The notes beneath the pieces were generated by a model, which was given only the letters and a program-made list of their open reading frames with translations, ran no database searches and had not been told where the DNA came from. Below, one piece after another: positions 23,792 to 36,551 of a DNA stretch of 64,000 nt. The stretch covers positions 2,356,001-2,420,000 of the forward strand of contig CASHTG010000015.1 in NCBI GenBank assembly GCA_949357655.1, read 5' to 3'. Position 1 is the first letter of the stretch. Every line of letters starts with the position of its first letter. The position numbers were made by a program, and so were the translations under genes. This DNA comes from Parascedosporium putredinis (taxonomy: Eukaryota; Ascomycota; Sordariomycetes; Microascales; Microascaceae).

Positions 23792-26700
23792 TTAGCCCCG
23801 TAGCCCTCGTTGTCTGGCCGCGGCCTGAACCGCCTCTTTGACACTGGCTGATGCCTTCACCCATGCTTGCTTCGCCTTTCCGTCCGTTTCGTCTTCCTGC
23901 AATATCCAGTCGAGGTATTTGACGATCGATATCGCCTTCTCCATGTTTCTCTCCTCAACTACAACCTGACAGAGGTATTTCTCCAGCATCTGGACATCGG
24001 CGCGATGCGGGCCTGACGCTGAAGTTTTGGCGTGCCATGCGTCAAGCATGTCCTTTACACCCTGTGCCGACGTGATGCCCGAACTCCCAAAGGTCATTTT
24101 TGGTGGAGGAGGTGGGAACGCAATCTTGGCTTGTCTGTCCCTTGGCGGGTGTTCCGTTTCCGTATTGGGGCGGCGGTTGGGTCGGTTGACGTTCAGCCCC
24201 GACTTGCGTGCAAGCCGTCGCCGGCGATGGTCCTCGAGAACTTCTTTTCTTACATCTTCTGGTAGTTCCGCAAGGATGTCGGGGTCTAGCTCCTCCGAGT
24301 CGCTTTCCGCTGCATTGGGTACTGGGTCCTCGCGTCCCATAAAGTTTGTCTGCATAAGGCCCGCCTGCGTGTCGCGCTGGCGCTCAGCTGTCTTGCCCCA
24401 TCCAAGTCGACCACCTTTTTTGTCGGTGTCGCTGGTTTCCTCGGGGGTAGCGGTCCTTATGGGATGTGGTGATCGTGAGGGCCCAGCGGCGGGCTCTGGC
24501 CTCCTGTATGCAAGCAATACCTCGGCCTTCATGTCATCCGGAAGGGCGTTGAACACCTCGGGATCAATCTGTGAAGGGAGAGGCTCACCAAGGTCGGGGG
24601 CGGCGGGCTGGACTGGCTGTTTGGGCTTGACACTTGGAGAGTTCTGCTGGGAGGCCGACGGACTTTTGGAACCTTGCCCCATAAGCCGGCTCCGGATGTC
24701 CAGCGGGAGCTGAGCTACTACCTCGGGATCAGGATTAGAGGGGAGGATGAACTGGGTTCCCGAGACATTGAGGGGAGTCTTTGCCTTGGGGTCCGATTCG
24801 TAGTACCGCGCCCTCGCCAGCGCGGGGTGGAGCGAGCCCCGTGGCTTTTGGAGTGACCGGGTCATCATCAATCGGATCTCGTTCCTTTCTCGCGGGCCCC
24901 GCCCCAGGACTTCCCGAGGTGGGTGGCTTTTCCATGTCCTCGATCGGGTCCAGCTTCATCCGTTTTAAGGGTGATGGTCCATTGAAAGAGGGAAACTGTA
25001 ATCGCCTCTGGCTGCCATCGAGCCCCAGATTGGGCTTGAAGGGCTCCAATCGCGTCATTTGTACACCAAGTCCCCGAAGATCACCAGGGCTGAATTTGAG
25101 AGAGCGCAGCACTGACACGGCTTCTCGGCCGATTGTATCCGCGTGATTGGTAGCCACTCCAAAAGGAACGCTCTTGTTGAAGGTATCGCATTTCCCGTGC
25201 CCGAGATGTTTAACCGTGTCGAATGGAGCGTCCAAAGCCCGCCGCATCACCTTGACCGTCAGGTTTTTCCCCTGACCTGCTCACCCAGAAGTCGCCGCTC
25301 CAATTCCTTGCAGAGGTTCATCAAAAACTCTTCCGCTTCGTCTTGGTTGATGAATCGGATCCCCCAGCTAACTTCCGCGGAAACTGATTTGCGAGGGGCT
25401 GGTCACCTACCTCCGCCTTGTTGATGCCTCTTGCGTATTCCCAAAGCCTCTCACCCGTTTTTGGCCCAAGGAAGGCCGTAAGCCGCTCCTTGGACGTGGC
25501 GCGCAGATCCTTGACATACTTGACCCCGAGTTCCTCGAGCTTGCTGGCTATGCTCGAGGCAACCCCGGAAGACCAGTGACCTCTAATTCACCAAGGAGGC
25601 TCAGTGTCTCTTCGGGCCTGATCTGGTATTGGCCGTTGGGCTTCGCTTTCCTCAACGCTACCTTGGCGAGGAGGATGTTGGCGCCAATGCCCACGGACAC
25701 GGCACACCCGGTGCTCTCCTTGACTTGAGCGCGTAGTTTTGTGGCGATCTGGTCTGCAGCATCTTGTTCACGCCAAAGGCTGCCTTCGTCAACACCCTTG
25801 CCAGAGGACACGCAATTACGCATGACAATCGCCGTGATATCGATGAGCGCCTCGTCAATGCTGACGCTTTGGACAACGCCACCCACGTCAAGAATCGCCT
25901 CGTAAAATTGTTGACTAGCGTCTTCGTAGGCTGGAAAGTCGTACGGAAGAACTTTAAGAGTGGGACATAGTTCGAGCGCTCGCTTCATCCACATACCGTT
26001 CTTGACCCCATGGGATCTTGCCGGATAGTTGCAGCTTGCAATCTCGGACCCTGTTCCGCTTCCATGCGCGACGACCACTGGTTTCTCGGCATACTCGGGA
26101 TGCTTCTTCAACGACACAGCACAAAAGAAGCTGTCAAAGTCGACATGAATCACATATCTCCGAGATCCCGGGGCTCTCTTGACACTTTTCGGACCGGTTC
26201 CCCTCTCATTGGCCATTCGTTGCATCTTGGACTTGAGCTCGGCCTTCCAAGTAGAAAGATGATGTAGTCGACTCTCGGAATAGAATTGGGCGAGAAAATT
26301 TGGGTTTGCCGATGATGACTTCCGTATATGTGGATCGGTAAGAAGCCAAGCATTATACTCTTCAGAGGTTAGGGTCTTGAGTTGTTCTGCATCGGCGAGG
26401 CTTTGGTTTTCACCAGCCTTTGCCGCCTTGATTGGAGATTCAGTTACGAGGCCATTGGGCTCGTTGAAATCATTCCCCTCTCTATTACGGGAGAATCTCT
26501 TTCTAGAGAGGTATGTGGTGTTCGTGCAGGCTGCGACACATCGTCTAACGGTAGTTGATCTAACACGGAGGGGCTGGTTGGCTGGTGAGGCACTACCGCA
26601 ACCTCTGAGGGAAGGGCGGATCGTGGGGTGCCATTGCTTCTAGGCAAAATCTTTTCAAACTGGCTGTTATAGAAGCTATTTTGCGTCTGCTCTCGATATC

Positions 26701-27295
26701 CGGTCTTACGCTGAGAGTTATTTTGCGAGATAATGTTGCTGCCATCAAACCTCAGCACCTTTTGCCTAGGACCTTCGTCTACAACGCGATAGTCGGACCA
26801 AGGGAGTAATTTTCCTGCTTTGATCGAGTCTGTTACCCATGCCGGTTTCACGATCCGGTATCGGGCGAACTCGACCGCTTTTTTCGGCGTCAGGGAGGAG
26901 GCGATGATGTGCGTGGCCATAGTTTTGGAGTCGAGGTATTGGAGGAAGGCAGCGCCATGCTTCACTAGTTCTTTGTGCAAACTGCACCTCCAAACGAGTT
27001 AGTATATAGAAAATATAGAGGGGATTCTCAGGACGGGCTGGAACGAACACATGCAGAGGGGGCTGCGTATATCCAGAGACGTGGGCAACGACTCCCTTGA
27101 AAATTTGCGGAAGGTCGGATGATGAGTTGCGCAGCTGGGCGTCCAAATTCTGAAGCTTTAATTTTTGCGCCGGAAGTAATCGCCGAAGCCTCCAAACTCG
27201 CTTGCTCCATACTCCTCGCCATCCTCATCCTCGAAGCTGTGGTTCTCGATTCGCTTCCTCACCTCGGATGAGTTTTTGTCGGCAGGGGTTCCCAT
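23792..27295 (-). CDS. rev1: Translesion DNA polymerase/deoxycytidyl transferase Rev1
   Basis: A Y-family polymerase that inserts dCMP opposite abasic sites and scaffolds Pol zeta. It spans about 1,145 residues: exon 1 at 27049-27295, a 67-nt intron, then exon 2 to 23792. Order: N-terminal EFGGFGDYFRRK, BRCT (FKGVVAHVSGYTQPPLHV, MATHIIASSLTPKKAVEFA, IVKPAWVTDSIKAGKLLPW), catalytic core from about residue 360 (HVDFDSFFCAVSLKKHPEYA, then SIDEALIDI with the metal ligands), little-finger region (EVSWGIRFINQDEAEEF), three ubiquitin-binding-motif-like repeats (DPEVVAQLPLDIRSRLM, DPEVFNALPDDMKAEVL, DPDILAELPEDVRKEVL) and the C-terminal partner-binding domain ending ARQRGLRG. At least six frame breaks are implied, near 27166, 26477, 25563, 25397, 25267 and 24850. 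All but the last fit one missing base in a homopolymer. It shares a 506-bp divergent promoter with the RED-like gene. Confidence 0.94.
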
Positions 27296-27801
27296 CTTCG
27301 TGAATAAGTATTTGTTAATATACAACGGATAAAGTGAACATTGTATTATGTATGTGTAAGAATAATACAAATAGGTCACCTTCTGGGTGCCATTGTTGGC
27401 CGGGACCGGTGACGAAGCTGGAGGTTGTGGTCAAAGTGGTGAACCTGGTGGGGAGGGGAGTCGCGAAGGTCTGGAGCGCGTTGGAAAAGAGGTGGGGTGG
27501 CAAAGAGGAGCTGCTGAATGAGCGCCGCTGTGGCGCGCTCTCACGTGCTAACACGGGCCTGGACAGAAGCTTGAAGCTGACAAGGTGCCCGGGGGCCCAG
27601 AAAATGGTGACGGCCAGCAGAGCCGCTTGGTGTTTTTCAATGTCAGGTACTTTGTACCCTTGCAATCGGCCGCATCTCGATGCGACAGGAAAGAAAATAG
27701 GCGAAGGACTCGGCCGTCGAGAAGCCACTTCCGCCTCTTGCAGGACAGTCCGATTCAAGGTTCATTGAGCTTTCCTTCCAAAAGGGGGAAAAGGATTTAT
27801 C
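27296..27801. other. Divergent promoter, rev1 and RED-like gene
   Basis: A 506-bp shared upstream region. Long ORFs cross it on both strands, including a Ser/Arg-rich minus-strand one. I find no start with supporting exons, so I leave it unannotated. Confidence 0.5.
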
Positions 27802-29551
27802 ATGAACAACCAACAGTTCCGAAATCTCTTGCTTAGCAAGGGCTCGAAATCGTCGGATGGCGACCGTTCCACTTCGCCAAAGGCGAGCGCCAGCGCAACC
27901 TCCAGCGGCCTTGGTGCTCGTCAAAGGGCCAGCATCCCCATGACGCCGTGAGTACCAGGCAGGGACAGAACTCTGCGTTCCACATCTTTCAAAGAAACCC
28001 TTCTAAAGAATTATTTTTCTAACCGCCGTGCCATAGGCGTTCTACAGGGTTGAATAGCAACGCAGACTTTGCGCGCCAAGTCGCCGAACGAAATCGCGCC
28101 ACGAACCCCCAGAAGAAGCCACGGTCGTCCGTCCCCAAAGGCTCAAAGCTCGCCGCGGGCTACGTGGACCGGACAAGGTCGAGACAGGAGGAGGATGAGC
28201 GAGAGGCACGACTGAAAGCGCTGGAGGAGTCGTTACGAAACGAAGAAATCGATCAAGAGACGTTTGATAGATTGTGCAGCGAAATTGCTGGGGGCGACTT
28301 GTCGACGACACACATGGTCAAGGGCCTCGACTTTAAGCTACTACAGAGGGTACGAGGAGGCGAGGATGTGTACCGCGACGGAGACTTTTCTACGGAAGAT
28401 AAAGAAGCACGCAACAGCCCCGCAGAAGCTGAGGAGGGGGATATTGATGATGAGCTGGACAAAGTCTTGGAACAAGAGGTCACGGCTGTAGAAAAGGAAA
28501 AGCGCGAGAAAAAGGGTCAGCTGTCTACAGTGTCCTCCGCTGCGGGGAAGAAGCGTACGAGAGACCAGATCCTGGCGGACCTGAAGGCAGCCCGTGCGGT
28601 AGCGACGCCCAAGGAGCCAAAGGAAGACTTGGGAGGAAAATTCAAGAAGATTGGCGCGAAACAGCAGCCGGGCACGCGGATTGAGCGCGATAGCAGGGGC
28701 AGAGAGGTTCTCATCATAGTAGACGAGGACGGGCACGAGAAAAGGAAGATTCGCAAGGTATACGCTGGCGAGAAGGGCGGCGATGGTCTGAAAAATGATT
28801 TGCCTATGCCTGACAAGGACGCGAAACCCCTTGGCATGGAGGTGCCAGAGATATACCGGAACCGAGAAGAGCCCGAAGAGGAAGAGGATGATGATATCTT
28901 TGGTGGCGTGGGAGACGACTACGATCCATTGGCCGGGCTTGCAGCGGGTTCGGGCTCCGACTCCGATTCCGACTCCGATTCCGATTCCGACGGCGGCGAG
29001 TCTCGGCCGGGTCGTGATGACGATGCAAAGTCCGTAGGATCCGAGAAAGAGAGGACGACGAAGAAGGAAGACCTAGCAGTACCGCCCGCACACGCTACAG
29101 GACCAAGAAACTATTTCAAGGATGCCAAGACTGGGCTCATCTCCCAAGAAGAAGTCAAGGCGCCGTCCTTGTCCGACCCAACCATTATGGCCGCCTTGAA
29201 GAAGGCGGCGACCCTTAACCCGTTGGGTAAAGGGCCCGGCGACGATGATGATGTTAGCGACCAAGAGGAGAGGGCGCGGCTGGAGCGCAGGCGGAAGCTT
29301 CTGAATCCACCGATCGCGACGCGGAGGATCTGGATATGGGCTTCGGCACGAGCAGGTTCGAGGACGAGGAAGACTTTGATGAAAGAAAGGTCAAGCTGTC
29401 GAAATGGGGAGAGGACGGCGGCGACGGGGAAGGCAGATCCTCAGGCGGGCGGCAGAAGAGGAAACGAGGCCCCAAGAAAAGAAAGGGGGATGGGAACAAT
29501 GCCGCTGATGTTTTACGGGTGCTAGAGCAAAGAAGAGCAGGCGGCTCATAG
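27802..29551 (+). CDS. RED-like protein (RED_N family), splicing-associated
   Basis: Two exons: 27802-27947 and 28037-29551. The start MNNQQFRNLLLSKGSK, the RSTGLNSNADFARQ and AAGYVDRTRSRQ stretches, and THMVKGLDFKLLQRVRGGED match the RED-like N-terminal region. In animals RED/IK is a spliceosomal B-complex component, so a role in pre-mRNA splicing is inferred. The middle is Lys/Glu-rich and coiled-coil-like, with KKRTRDQILADLKAAR and SRGREVLIIVDEDGHEKRK. An acidic block (EEEEDDDIFGGVGDDYDPL) precedes an SD repeat at about 28956-28990, then GPRNYFKDAKTGL and SDPTIMAALKKAATL. The C-terminus MGFGTSRFEDEEDFDE...KRGPKKRKGD lies in another frame, so a missing base is implied at about 29303. The basic tail suggests a nuclear protein. 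Confidence 0.82.
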
Positions 29552-29961
29552 TACAAAGCTCTTTTTCACCTCTTTTTCGTTGTTTCTGCACCAAAATGAT
29601 GTCAAATGCCATGAAGTTCCCGACCTAACAAGCGATCTTGCTTTGCCCTAGTTCTTGCTCCTTGCTCTTTTATATCCTATCAAGAGGAAACGATGTGCGG
29701 GTAAATGTATTTACGTGTGTGTAAATGATAAGTTCACGAAATCTCCTTCGCTAGGCCATGGTTCATACCTCAATAGATAAGACGCCAATGACTTTGCTCT
29801 GTTTACCGGCAGCCCACGTCCTTGAAGCATGGAGGCCGACCAATGGCATCCGGCAGGCCCGGAAATCCGCTCCGGAGCCCCACGATTCCGTTCACAAACG
29901 TGGACGGGCACGCAAAAGAAAAGAGCGGATAGAAAGGAGAGCGGGGCGCCCGGTAACTGAG

Positions 29962-29989
29962 AATTGATCCATCCATGGATCCATCAATT
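29962..29989. repeat. Dispersed palindromic element, near-perfect copy
   Basis: Opens AATTGATCCATC and closes GATCCATCAATT. It includes both ATCCATGGAT (29971-29980) and ATGGATCCAT (29975-29984). It lies about 460 bp upstream of the urh1 start. Confidence 0.65.
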
Positions 29990-30098
29990 GGATGTATTCA
30001 ACCCAGTGCTGCTTATCTTTGCGTCGAATACCCCCTCCGGGGCGGTGGGATCCATTGAACAGAAGATGAAACTTGCGTGGACCAAAAGTCCCGAGAGG

Positions 30099-30110
30099 GA
30101 TCAATTGATG
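30099..30110. repeat. Dispersed palindromic element (ATCAATTGAT core)
   Basis: An exact 12-mer GATCAATTGATG that recurs (either strand) at 50365, 59548 and 62073. The core is at 30100-30109. Confidence 0.6.
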
Positions 30111-30451
30111 GCGGTCACAAGCCTGAGGCGACGGCGCTACACTCCCACCCGCATCCGTGTGACCCCACCACTGCCCCTCTCCCCTTACAAAGACGCCGCT
30201 GGCCGGGTATTCCACGTTCCCCTTGCGAGTCGTGGATAGGTTGGGTCATTGAGATTGACGAATGCGATTCCCAGGAGACTCTCTCTCTCCGATACTGACC
30301 TTGCATAGTCTTTTTACTTTTCAGACAAAAATTCTCGCCTGTCTCTCTCACCCCTGCCGCATTCACGAGCGCATTAGGAGAGATTCCACACGGATACATT
30401 CCCAGGTCATATAGATTGAAAAAAGAAGACAGAATCCCTACCATTTAGAAG

Positions 30452-31958
30452 ATGAGGGTGCCAAAGATCCCTGTGTGGCTTGACTGTGATCCTGGCCATG
30501 ATGTGAGTTGAATCAATGTTTTTCTCCCTTCTTTTTGTCAATTTGACTTTTGGTGAGGCTCATTCGCCAATGCGCCGCGTTCTGATTGATCCAAGGATGA
30601 ATCTATGTGTGAATGCGTGTCTGCACCTGCCGAATCGCCCATTTCCGTGCATCACCGCCCCGCGCTGTCGCTAACTTTCACACAAAGGATGCGTTTGCCA
30701 TACTCCTTGCCGCCTACCATCCGCAATTGCAGCTCCTAGGTATCTCGACAGTTTTCGGCAATGCATCACTCAGGTAAAGTGCAGTCACAGCCCCCCTTCT
30801 CACCGGCCTTCCCAAGCCAAAAGGCAAAGCGGGAAGACACAAAGCTTCACCGCCCGGGGCGCAAAGCTACCTAGCGCTTTCGCGAGCCGTACTAACAGCC
30901 TCGCCAGAAAAACGACGAACAATGCGGCATCTATTCTTACCGCGATAGGCAAGGAGAAGGAGATCACAGTCTATCCCGGCGCGCACAAGCCGCTGGTCCG
31001 CCCTGAGAGACAGCATGCCGTCGACATCCACGGCGAGTCCGGCATCGACGGAACCGATCACCTGCCCGAGGGCCGCGCGCAAGTAGACACCACCACGGGC
31101 GCCATCCACGCCATGGCCGAGGCCCTCCTCAACAGCCCCCGGCACCGCCTGGCTCGTGGCCACCGGCTCCCTCACCAACGTCGGCGCCCTCCTACAAGAG
31201 TACCCCCAGATTGTCGGTCACCTGGCGGGGCTGAGCATCATGGGCGGCGCTATCGGTGGCGGCTTCTCGAGTGCCGTCATGGGAATGGTGGACGGCGTCG
31301 CGCGCGTGGGCAACTGGTCACAGTACGCCGAGTTCAACATCTTCATCGACCCGGAGGCCGCCGCGCTGGTGTTTGGAAACGAGGAACTCGCCGCCAAAAC
31401 GACCCTTGTGCCCCTAGACCTTACCCACCAGGCATTGGCTACTAAGAAAGTACGGACCATGCTCCTCCACGGCAAGGGAGCGCCGGCCGAGTCGCCGGAT
31501 GGCGAGGGCAAGTCAACGTTGAGGACCATGCTAGTGGAGCTCCTCTTCTTTTTCGCAAAGACATACGAGTAAGTGGCACCCCAGTGGACTCTTTGTAGGA
31601 ATCAGGGCTAACTGGTAGCGCGAACTAGGGACGTGTTTGGCATCACCGAAGGTCCTCCACTTCACGATCCCCTCGCCGTTGCCGCGATTCTCTCCGACGC
31701 TCGACCTGGGATCCCGTTCCAGGACTGGGGCGCGGACGGGGTCCCGAGAAGAGAGAGCGCTTCGATGTCACCGTTGTCACCGAAGGCAACTTTGAGGATG
31801 CGGTAAAGGGAAGCCAGCTGGGCCGCACCATCGCCACTCTAAAAGAGCCGGGCAAATCTGGTGTCAGGATCCCGAGGAGCCTTGACCTTGATTCCTTTTG
31901 GGACGAAATAGAAGCCTGCATTGAAAGGGCGGAGACGGTGGTAGCTGAACGCGCTTGA
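30452..31958 (+). CDS. urh1: Uridine/inosine-type nucleoside hydrolase
   Basis: Hydrolyses ribonucleosides to base plus ribose in pyrimidine salvage. Four exons: 30452-30502, 30688-30773, 30908-31568 and 31629-31958. The first intron falls inside the calcium-site motif: PVWLDCDPGHD at the end of exon 1 and DAFAILLAAYHP at the start of exon 2 rebuild the DxDxxxDD signature. Next come ISTVFGNASLRKTTNNA, GESGIDGTDHLPEG, WLVATGSLTNVGALL, LSIMGGAIGGG, the active-site strand YAEFNIFIDPEAA, LVPLDLTHQAL and VFGITEGPPLHDPLAVAA. All expected metal and ribose ligands (first Asp cluster, Asn in AEFNI, late His-Asp) are present. Breaks are implied at about 31138 (C run, before GTAWLVATG) and about 31755. 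Uridine versus inosine preference cannot be told from sequence. Confidence 0.9.
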
Positions 31959-32474
31959 TCAAGGCAGACTCCCTTGAGTAGAACCACGACCACAAGCAAT
32001 GACGCCTCGACAATGTGTTGTCGATGATGCCGCTTTAGCGCCGGCGGCCAGAGAAACGGAAAATAAGCTTTGATAGCAAAATATACAACCAAGTATCCTC
32101 TTGGGTTCAAAGGCCATTACTAGTTTTCTAGGACTAAACCCATCTCACCTTCCCTCTTTTGTGTGAGACTTTATTCGTAGCATTGATTCTGTGTTTACAT
32201 TGCATGTTTAGATCTATTGCTTTCAATGTTCCTCATGCAATTCTAATGATTTCCTCTAACACCTAACACGCTGTATAACTCCTCAAAGTGCCAGTGAATT
32301 TCGCCCTCTAACCCACGCAGATATGAAGATCCCAAAAGATTGATTCAATCTAGGGAAGAAAAAAAAAAAAAAAAAATCTAAAAACCTAGAAAGACGGGGA
32401 AAAAGTAAAGCGGTCTGGTCTACCCGAGGGTCTCGATAATCGTACATAGCACAACAGGTGCCTTGCTTCCACTC
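31959..32474. other. Convergent 3' intergenic region with A18 run
   Basis: Lies between the 3' ends of urh1 and tpc1. An A run of 18 sits at 32359-32376. Nothing else is supported. Confidence 0.6.
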
Positions 32475-33635
32475 TCAAATATTACGCTCAGCAGCATTAT
32501 CTAGTTTAATAAGGTTTCGCAAGGTGCTCTCGTATACCCACAATGTTACGCCGCTGCTAGGGGCGTGCTTGAGCAGCGTGACGAAGAGACCCCGGTAGAG
32601 CCCCCTGATGCCCTCGGTAGCTAGAATGGTGCGGATCGCGCCCATAGTACTCGTGTATTCGGGGATATTCTTGTGGATGTACTTGCCACGGGTCGGGCCC
32701 TGGACTTGCATCCGCTTCCTCACAATGTCCAGGGGAAAGACGGTAGTCTTTGCGATGAAGCTAGAGGCGCTACCAGCTAGAAACTTATCAAATCCCCAGG
32801 GGAGGCGCGGAATGATGCGCTTGCTTTCGTCCTCGCCTTTCCGGACGTCAGGGGACGGAGCGCCTCATAGGTAAGGAAGTAGATGCCCATGCCCGGGCCT
32901 GCGTTGAGCAGGGTCGGCACGATGCCGCGGAAGAAGCCCTGGAGCCCTTCGTCTCGGTATATTTCCCCAAAGGCTCGGAAGAAGGACTTGTATACGCGAT
33001 CGTTGCCTTGGGCGGCGAATCGTGTTCGGAGCAGGTCGAGGGGGTAAGACATCGTGGTGCCAGCTAACCCAGCCACCGTACCGGCGATCCACGCGATCTG
33101 GGCCTCGATGCGGGGGTTCGTCCTATTGTCGCCAAGGTACGGACGGATGGCCTCGGCGGTGGCCCGGTATGCCGTGAACTGCGCGGCCGAATAAACCATG
33201 TACATGATCTCGGCAGGGACATTGCCTTTCCAGAGTGCCGTGAAGCCCTCATCGCGAACAATGTCCCTAGCCGTCCGGATGAGGCCTTTGTAGACGGGTG
33301 AGCCGGGGGCAGTTTTTTATCGAGAGCGGGTCAGACAGGGAATGGGATTGAAGTTGGAGCCGGATCTTGATAACATCGAGCGGGGCGACAACGAATCTGT
33401 ACAGGCGGAGCAGCGTTAGTGGTCTTGCATTCTGCATTTCCTTGGCACGGGCAGGCGGAGACGATACGATACATACCTGGACACCAAACCTGCTGTCGAC
33501 CCAGCTATAATCGTTTGCAATTTTGAGCCCTGCACGCGAAGAGAAGAAGATGGGTTAGTTGGCCTGTTGTGGCTTCTTGACCGAGGGTTGATACAGGTGG
33601 TGACATCATACCTTGTCTTTGAGGTGTTCCGTCAT
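32475..33635 (-). CDS. tpc1: Mitochondrial thiamine pyrophosphate carrier, Tpc1 type
   Basis: An inner-membrane solute carrier (SLC25) that imports thiamine pyrophosphate in exchange for nucleotides. Four exons: 33612-33635, 33477-33529, 33397 region to 32475 (exon 3 starts at 33396). Three carrier repeats each have a Px[DE]xx[RK] motif: APLDVIKIRLQLQ, YPLDLLRTRFAAQ and FPLDIVRKRMQVQ. Further markers are LQTIIAGSTAGLVSR, IMYMVYSAAQFTAYR, WIAGTVAGLAGTTMS, GLQGFFRGIVPTLLNAGPG, FLAGSASSFIAKTT and RGLYRGLFVTLLKHAPSSG, ending in TLWVYESTLRNL. This fits Tpc1 better than generic carriers, judged on memory of the family. Breaks are implied near 33310 (possibly two missing bases, A and C runs) and 32862. 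Exons 1 and 2 were placed by GT-AG signals and frame. The gene converges on urh1. Confidence 0.88.
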
Positions 33636-36551
33636 GGTGTATTCGAGGCCACCCTTTAGGCCATGGAATCAATGCTGGGAAGACGCGCGGTGGACCACAA
33701 GAAGGCGGGCTGCACAAAGCAGAAGTTTCGTTTCGTCGCTGATATTTGGGGAGACGAGAATGGGGGCTGTTTCGTGTCGGGAAGCATCCTGCTGAGGAAT
33801 AAGACCTTGGGATCTCGTGAGATCAGGTAATACCACGATGATCGGGGGAAGGAGGCACTTGATTTCCGAGCAAGCGCACACACAGCACGGACTTATGTAT
33901 GGGTTATGGCAAAGTCATATTTTGCGAGAAGGGGCGTTCGACCGGGTCGGGTAGCTATCAAATGGAGGCGACCAAAGAAAAAATTCGAGATTGCCAAGCT
34001 CTGTGTGGTACTGGTCCTGTTGTCAGCGCTCTCAGCCCGCGTCATCGAACTGTCGTGTGCAGCGCGCAGGCCATCAGCTTGAAGGGCGACGCAAAATCCA
34101 GCAGAGAATGAAAATTCGGGCAAGGCCAGCTTTCACGCCATCTGGTTGGCCGCGGATCTTGCCGTCCGAACATGGGCCCACAATTGAAACAGAGCAAGCA
34201 TGGACGGTATTTTTGAGAAAGACAATGGAGCGATTTAACAAAAGGTCTGTTAGAGGGTAAGTGCAGATTGGACGATTATTATATCTTTGAAGGGGATTCG
34301 GTGGAGATGGCAAGAGGGGCTGGAAATGACTTCAGAATTGTTTCCTCTTCCCCTTCGAGCCTATGGCTAGGAAAGCTGAACTTTATGGGGGTTAGGAGTT
34401 CGGAAAGCTCTAGACTTGAGGGCCATCCATTGACAATTAGCTGACATCAAATTCAATTGATCCGCTAAGGAAGACATGTCGGATTAATAGAATACAAAGG
34501 CTTGAAAGGATTTGATGTACGGTGGTTCTCTGCGCCGCTCAGTCACCTGGGTTTGGCGCCTGGCGGCTATGGATGGCCGATCTTGCAAAGCAAACAGCCC
34601 CCCAATGACCGGCAAATGCGCCATGAGGGAAAAGGTAGGGATAGCCAACAACGAAGAATGGCTGACGCAGCCGAGCTCCCGCTCCCCATCCCATTTTGGA
34701 AATATTGCTCCCGAAGGTGCGTAACCGTCGATCAATCACAAGAGGCGCATTTATGGCAGGTGGAATCGAGTGTTCCCTCGTTCGCTGACTTTTGCAGAAT
34801 ACCTTCTTCCTTTCGAGGCAGGGGGCGAGACAAACGCCAGGCCGAGGCGCGCCAAAGACAACAAGTCAATCCAAGCTGATCGTAGTAATACCACGTTATC
34901 AATTTGGGCCGCACGAAGTAGTTCAAGAGAGGCCCCGTCTTCTACTTCGGCTTGTCACCAGACACGGCCGGCGCAAGGGACAAAGATGGGAGGTGATCTG
35001 GCTGAGCTAAGTCCTGGAGAATAACCTTAACCGTGGTCGCCCCTTTGCCCCGATCATCCCAATATACCTGAGGCGGCTGAAGCGACCCAGGAAAGGAATG
35101 CACCGGCCTACCGATATTGTCAAGGAAATTGAATCATCGTTGCAAAGGGACACCTTCAGTGGATGAGGCAACGCGGCCCGCCTCCTCCCTTCTAGGGAGA
35201 GGTCCGAAGTGTACATTAATATTCCAACGTCGTGTAGTACATACTTGTGGAGGCGACTTTCACGTGGATTTCATCTGGAGTGCATTGTCGTCGTCGCGCG
35301 CTCTGAGTGGTCCAATTCTCTTCCTTTTCCCCGAAGGCCTGGGCTTCCCCAAAGTTGGAGAACCATTATTCCACTCGCTGGGATTGGTTAGAAGCTTGTT
35401 TTGGGAGCGAGCTCCCGTCGCCCATGCCCCAGACTATGGCAAGTATGGTACATAGTTTCCACTTGGGAGGCATCGTCTAGCATCTCTAGTGGGTCTAGCC
35501 AGTCCAGTCCATCGGCTTGGCCATCCTCCCACGCTCTTTCTTCTTGTGCCGATGCACTGCTCATCTCGGGGAGGGAAGCTTGCCCAATCCGTCAAGCAAG
35601 CCCCATCTCTCTGCACTTTTCTCTCCGTCGCCCTTTGCATTGAATCGTATCAAGAGATTGTGCCGTTCCATTCCCTTTTTCTCCATCCTCTCCTCTTCTT
35701 ACTCTCTTCGACGCTTCTCAAAAATTCATCTTCCTCTAGCCCTCAATATTCTCTCTCCCCCTTTATCTTCTCATCTCCTCCGTTTCCTTCGAAGCTGGTG
35801 TCTGCACTGCCAGGTCTATGCAAAAGGGCTCCTTGACCGAACCTGAACCCCGCGGCCCCGTCAATCTCAAACACTGGCAGTTGCTGAGACCCTGGCAGCC
35901 ATCAACCCTGTCAATTGACCCCCAGGGCCCTGAAGCCGGTCGTGTTACATCACTTCTCATCCAGCCTCTGGCTCGGTCCCAGCCAACTTTCTCTCTCTGT
36001 CGCCACTATTATCTGCATCCATCTCCACGGCCAAACCTGACTCGGCCAGACTAGTTTTCGACGCTCGTCCTCCCCGTTCTCTCAGAATACCGCACCGTCG
36101 CGACATTTAGCGGAAACTTTGTGCTAATAAATAAGCCTCGTCTTTTCAATCCCCGCACACCAACCGGATCCAACATTTGGCCAACCTAGCCCGGCGCTGG
36201 ACCAACCTGGAGAGTTCAGCCATCTCCTCCAGTTGTCCCTGCACCTACCCTGCCTGGAGTGGCATGTGACGGCGTCACGATACCAGCTAGTACCTCGACT
36301 CTCTCGGTTGTCCAAGCTCCCCCAGCTCTCCTCTCCAGTCGAAGCTTGTGCGCATTAAAGTCTTCGTCTCTCCTCCTCCCTTTTCTCTCTCATCCAATTC
36401 ACGCAATCCTCTTCCTCGATTTTCCCCTTGTGTTTTTGAAAGGGAGACCAGGGCTATCCCATCTCTTTCTCAAGTTCGCCCTCTTCCCTCTTCCTGTGCC
36501 ACCAACATTCTCTCGCCTCCCAAGCTTTTCAGATCTACCTCCCCGCCTACC
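33636..36551. other. Divergent intergenic region, 2.9 kb
   Basis: Runs from the tpc1 start to the start of the 36552 gene. From about 35600 to 36540 the plus strand is strongly CT-rich, the usual look of a filamentous-fungal promoter and 5' UTR, which favours transcription to the right. ORFs here overlap freely and show no domains. Confidence 0.55.

Larger units (their letters stand above)
29552..30451. other. Intergenic region with two palindromic elements
   Basis: Lies between the RED-like gene and urh1, both on the plus strand. It contains the palindromes at 29962-29989 and 30099-30110 but no gene I can support. Confidence 0.55.

Noticed and set aside
27315..27768. Long opposite ORFs between rev1 and the RED-like gene, one resembling a mitochondrial presequence
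   Set aside because: Both strands are open over the same stretch, no exon continuation was found, and rev1 has a good start at 27295.
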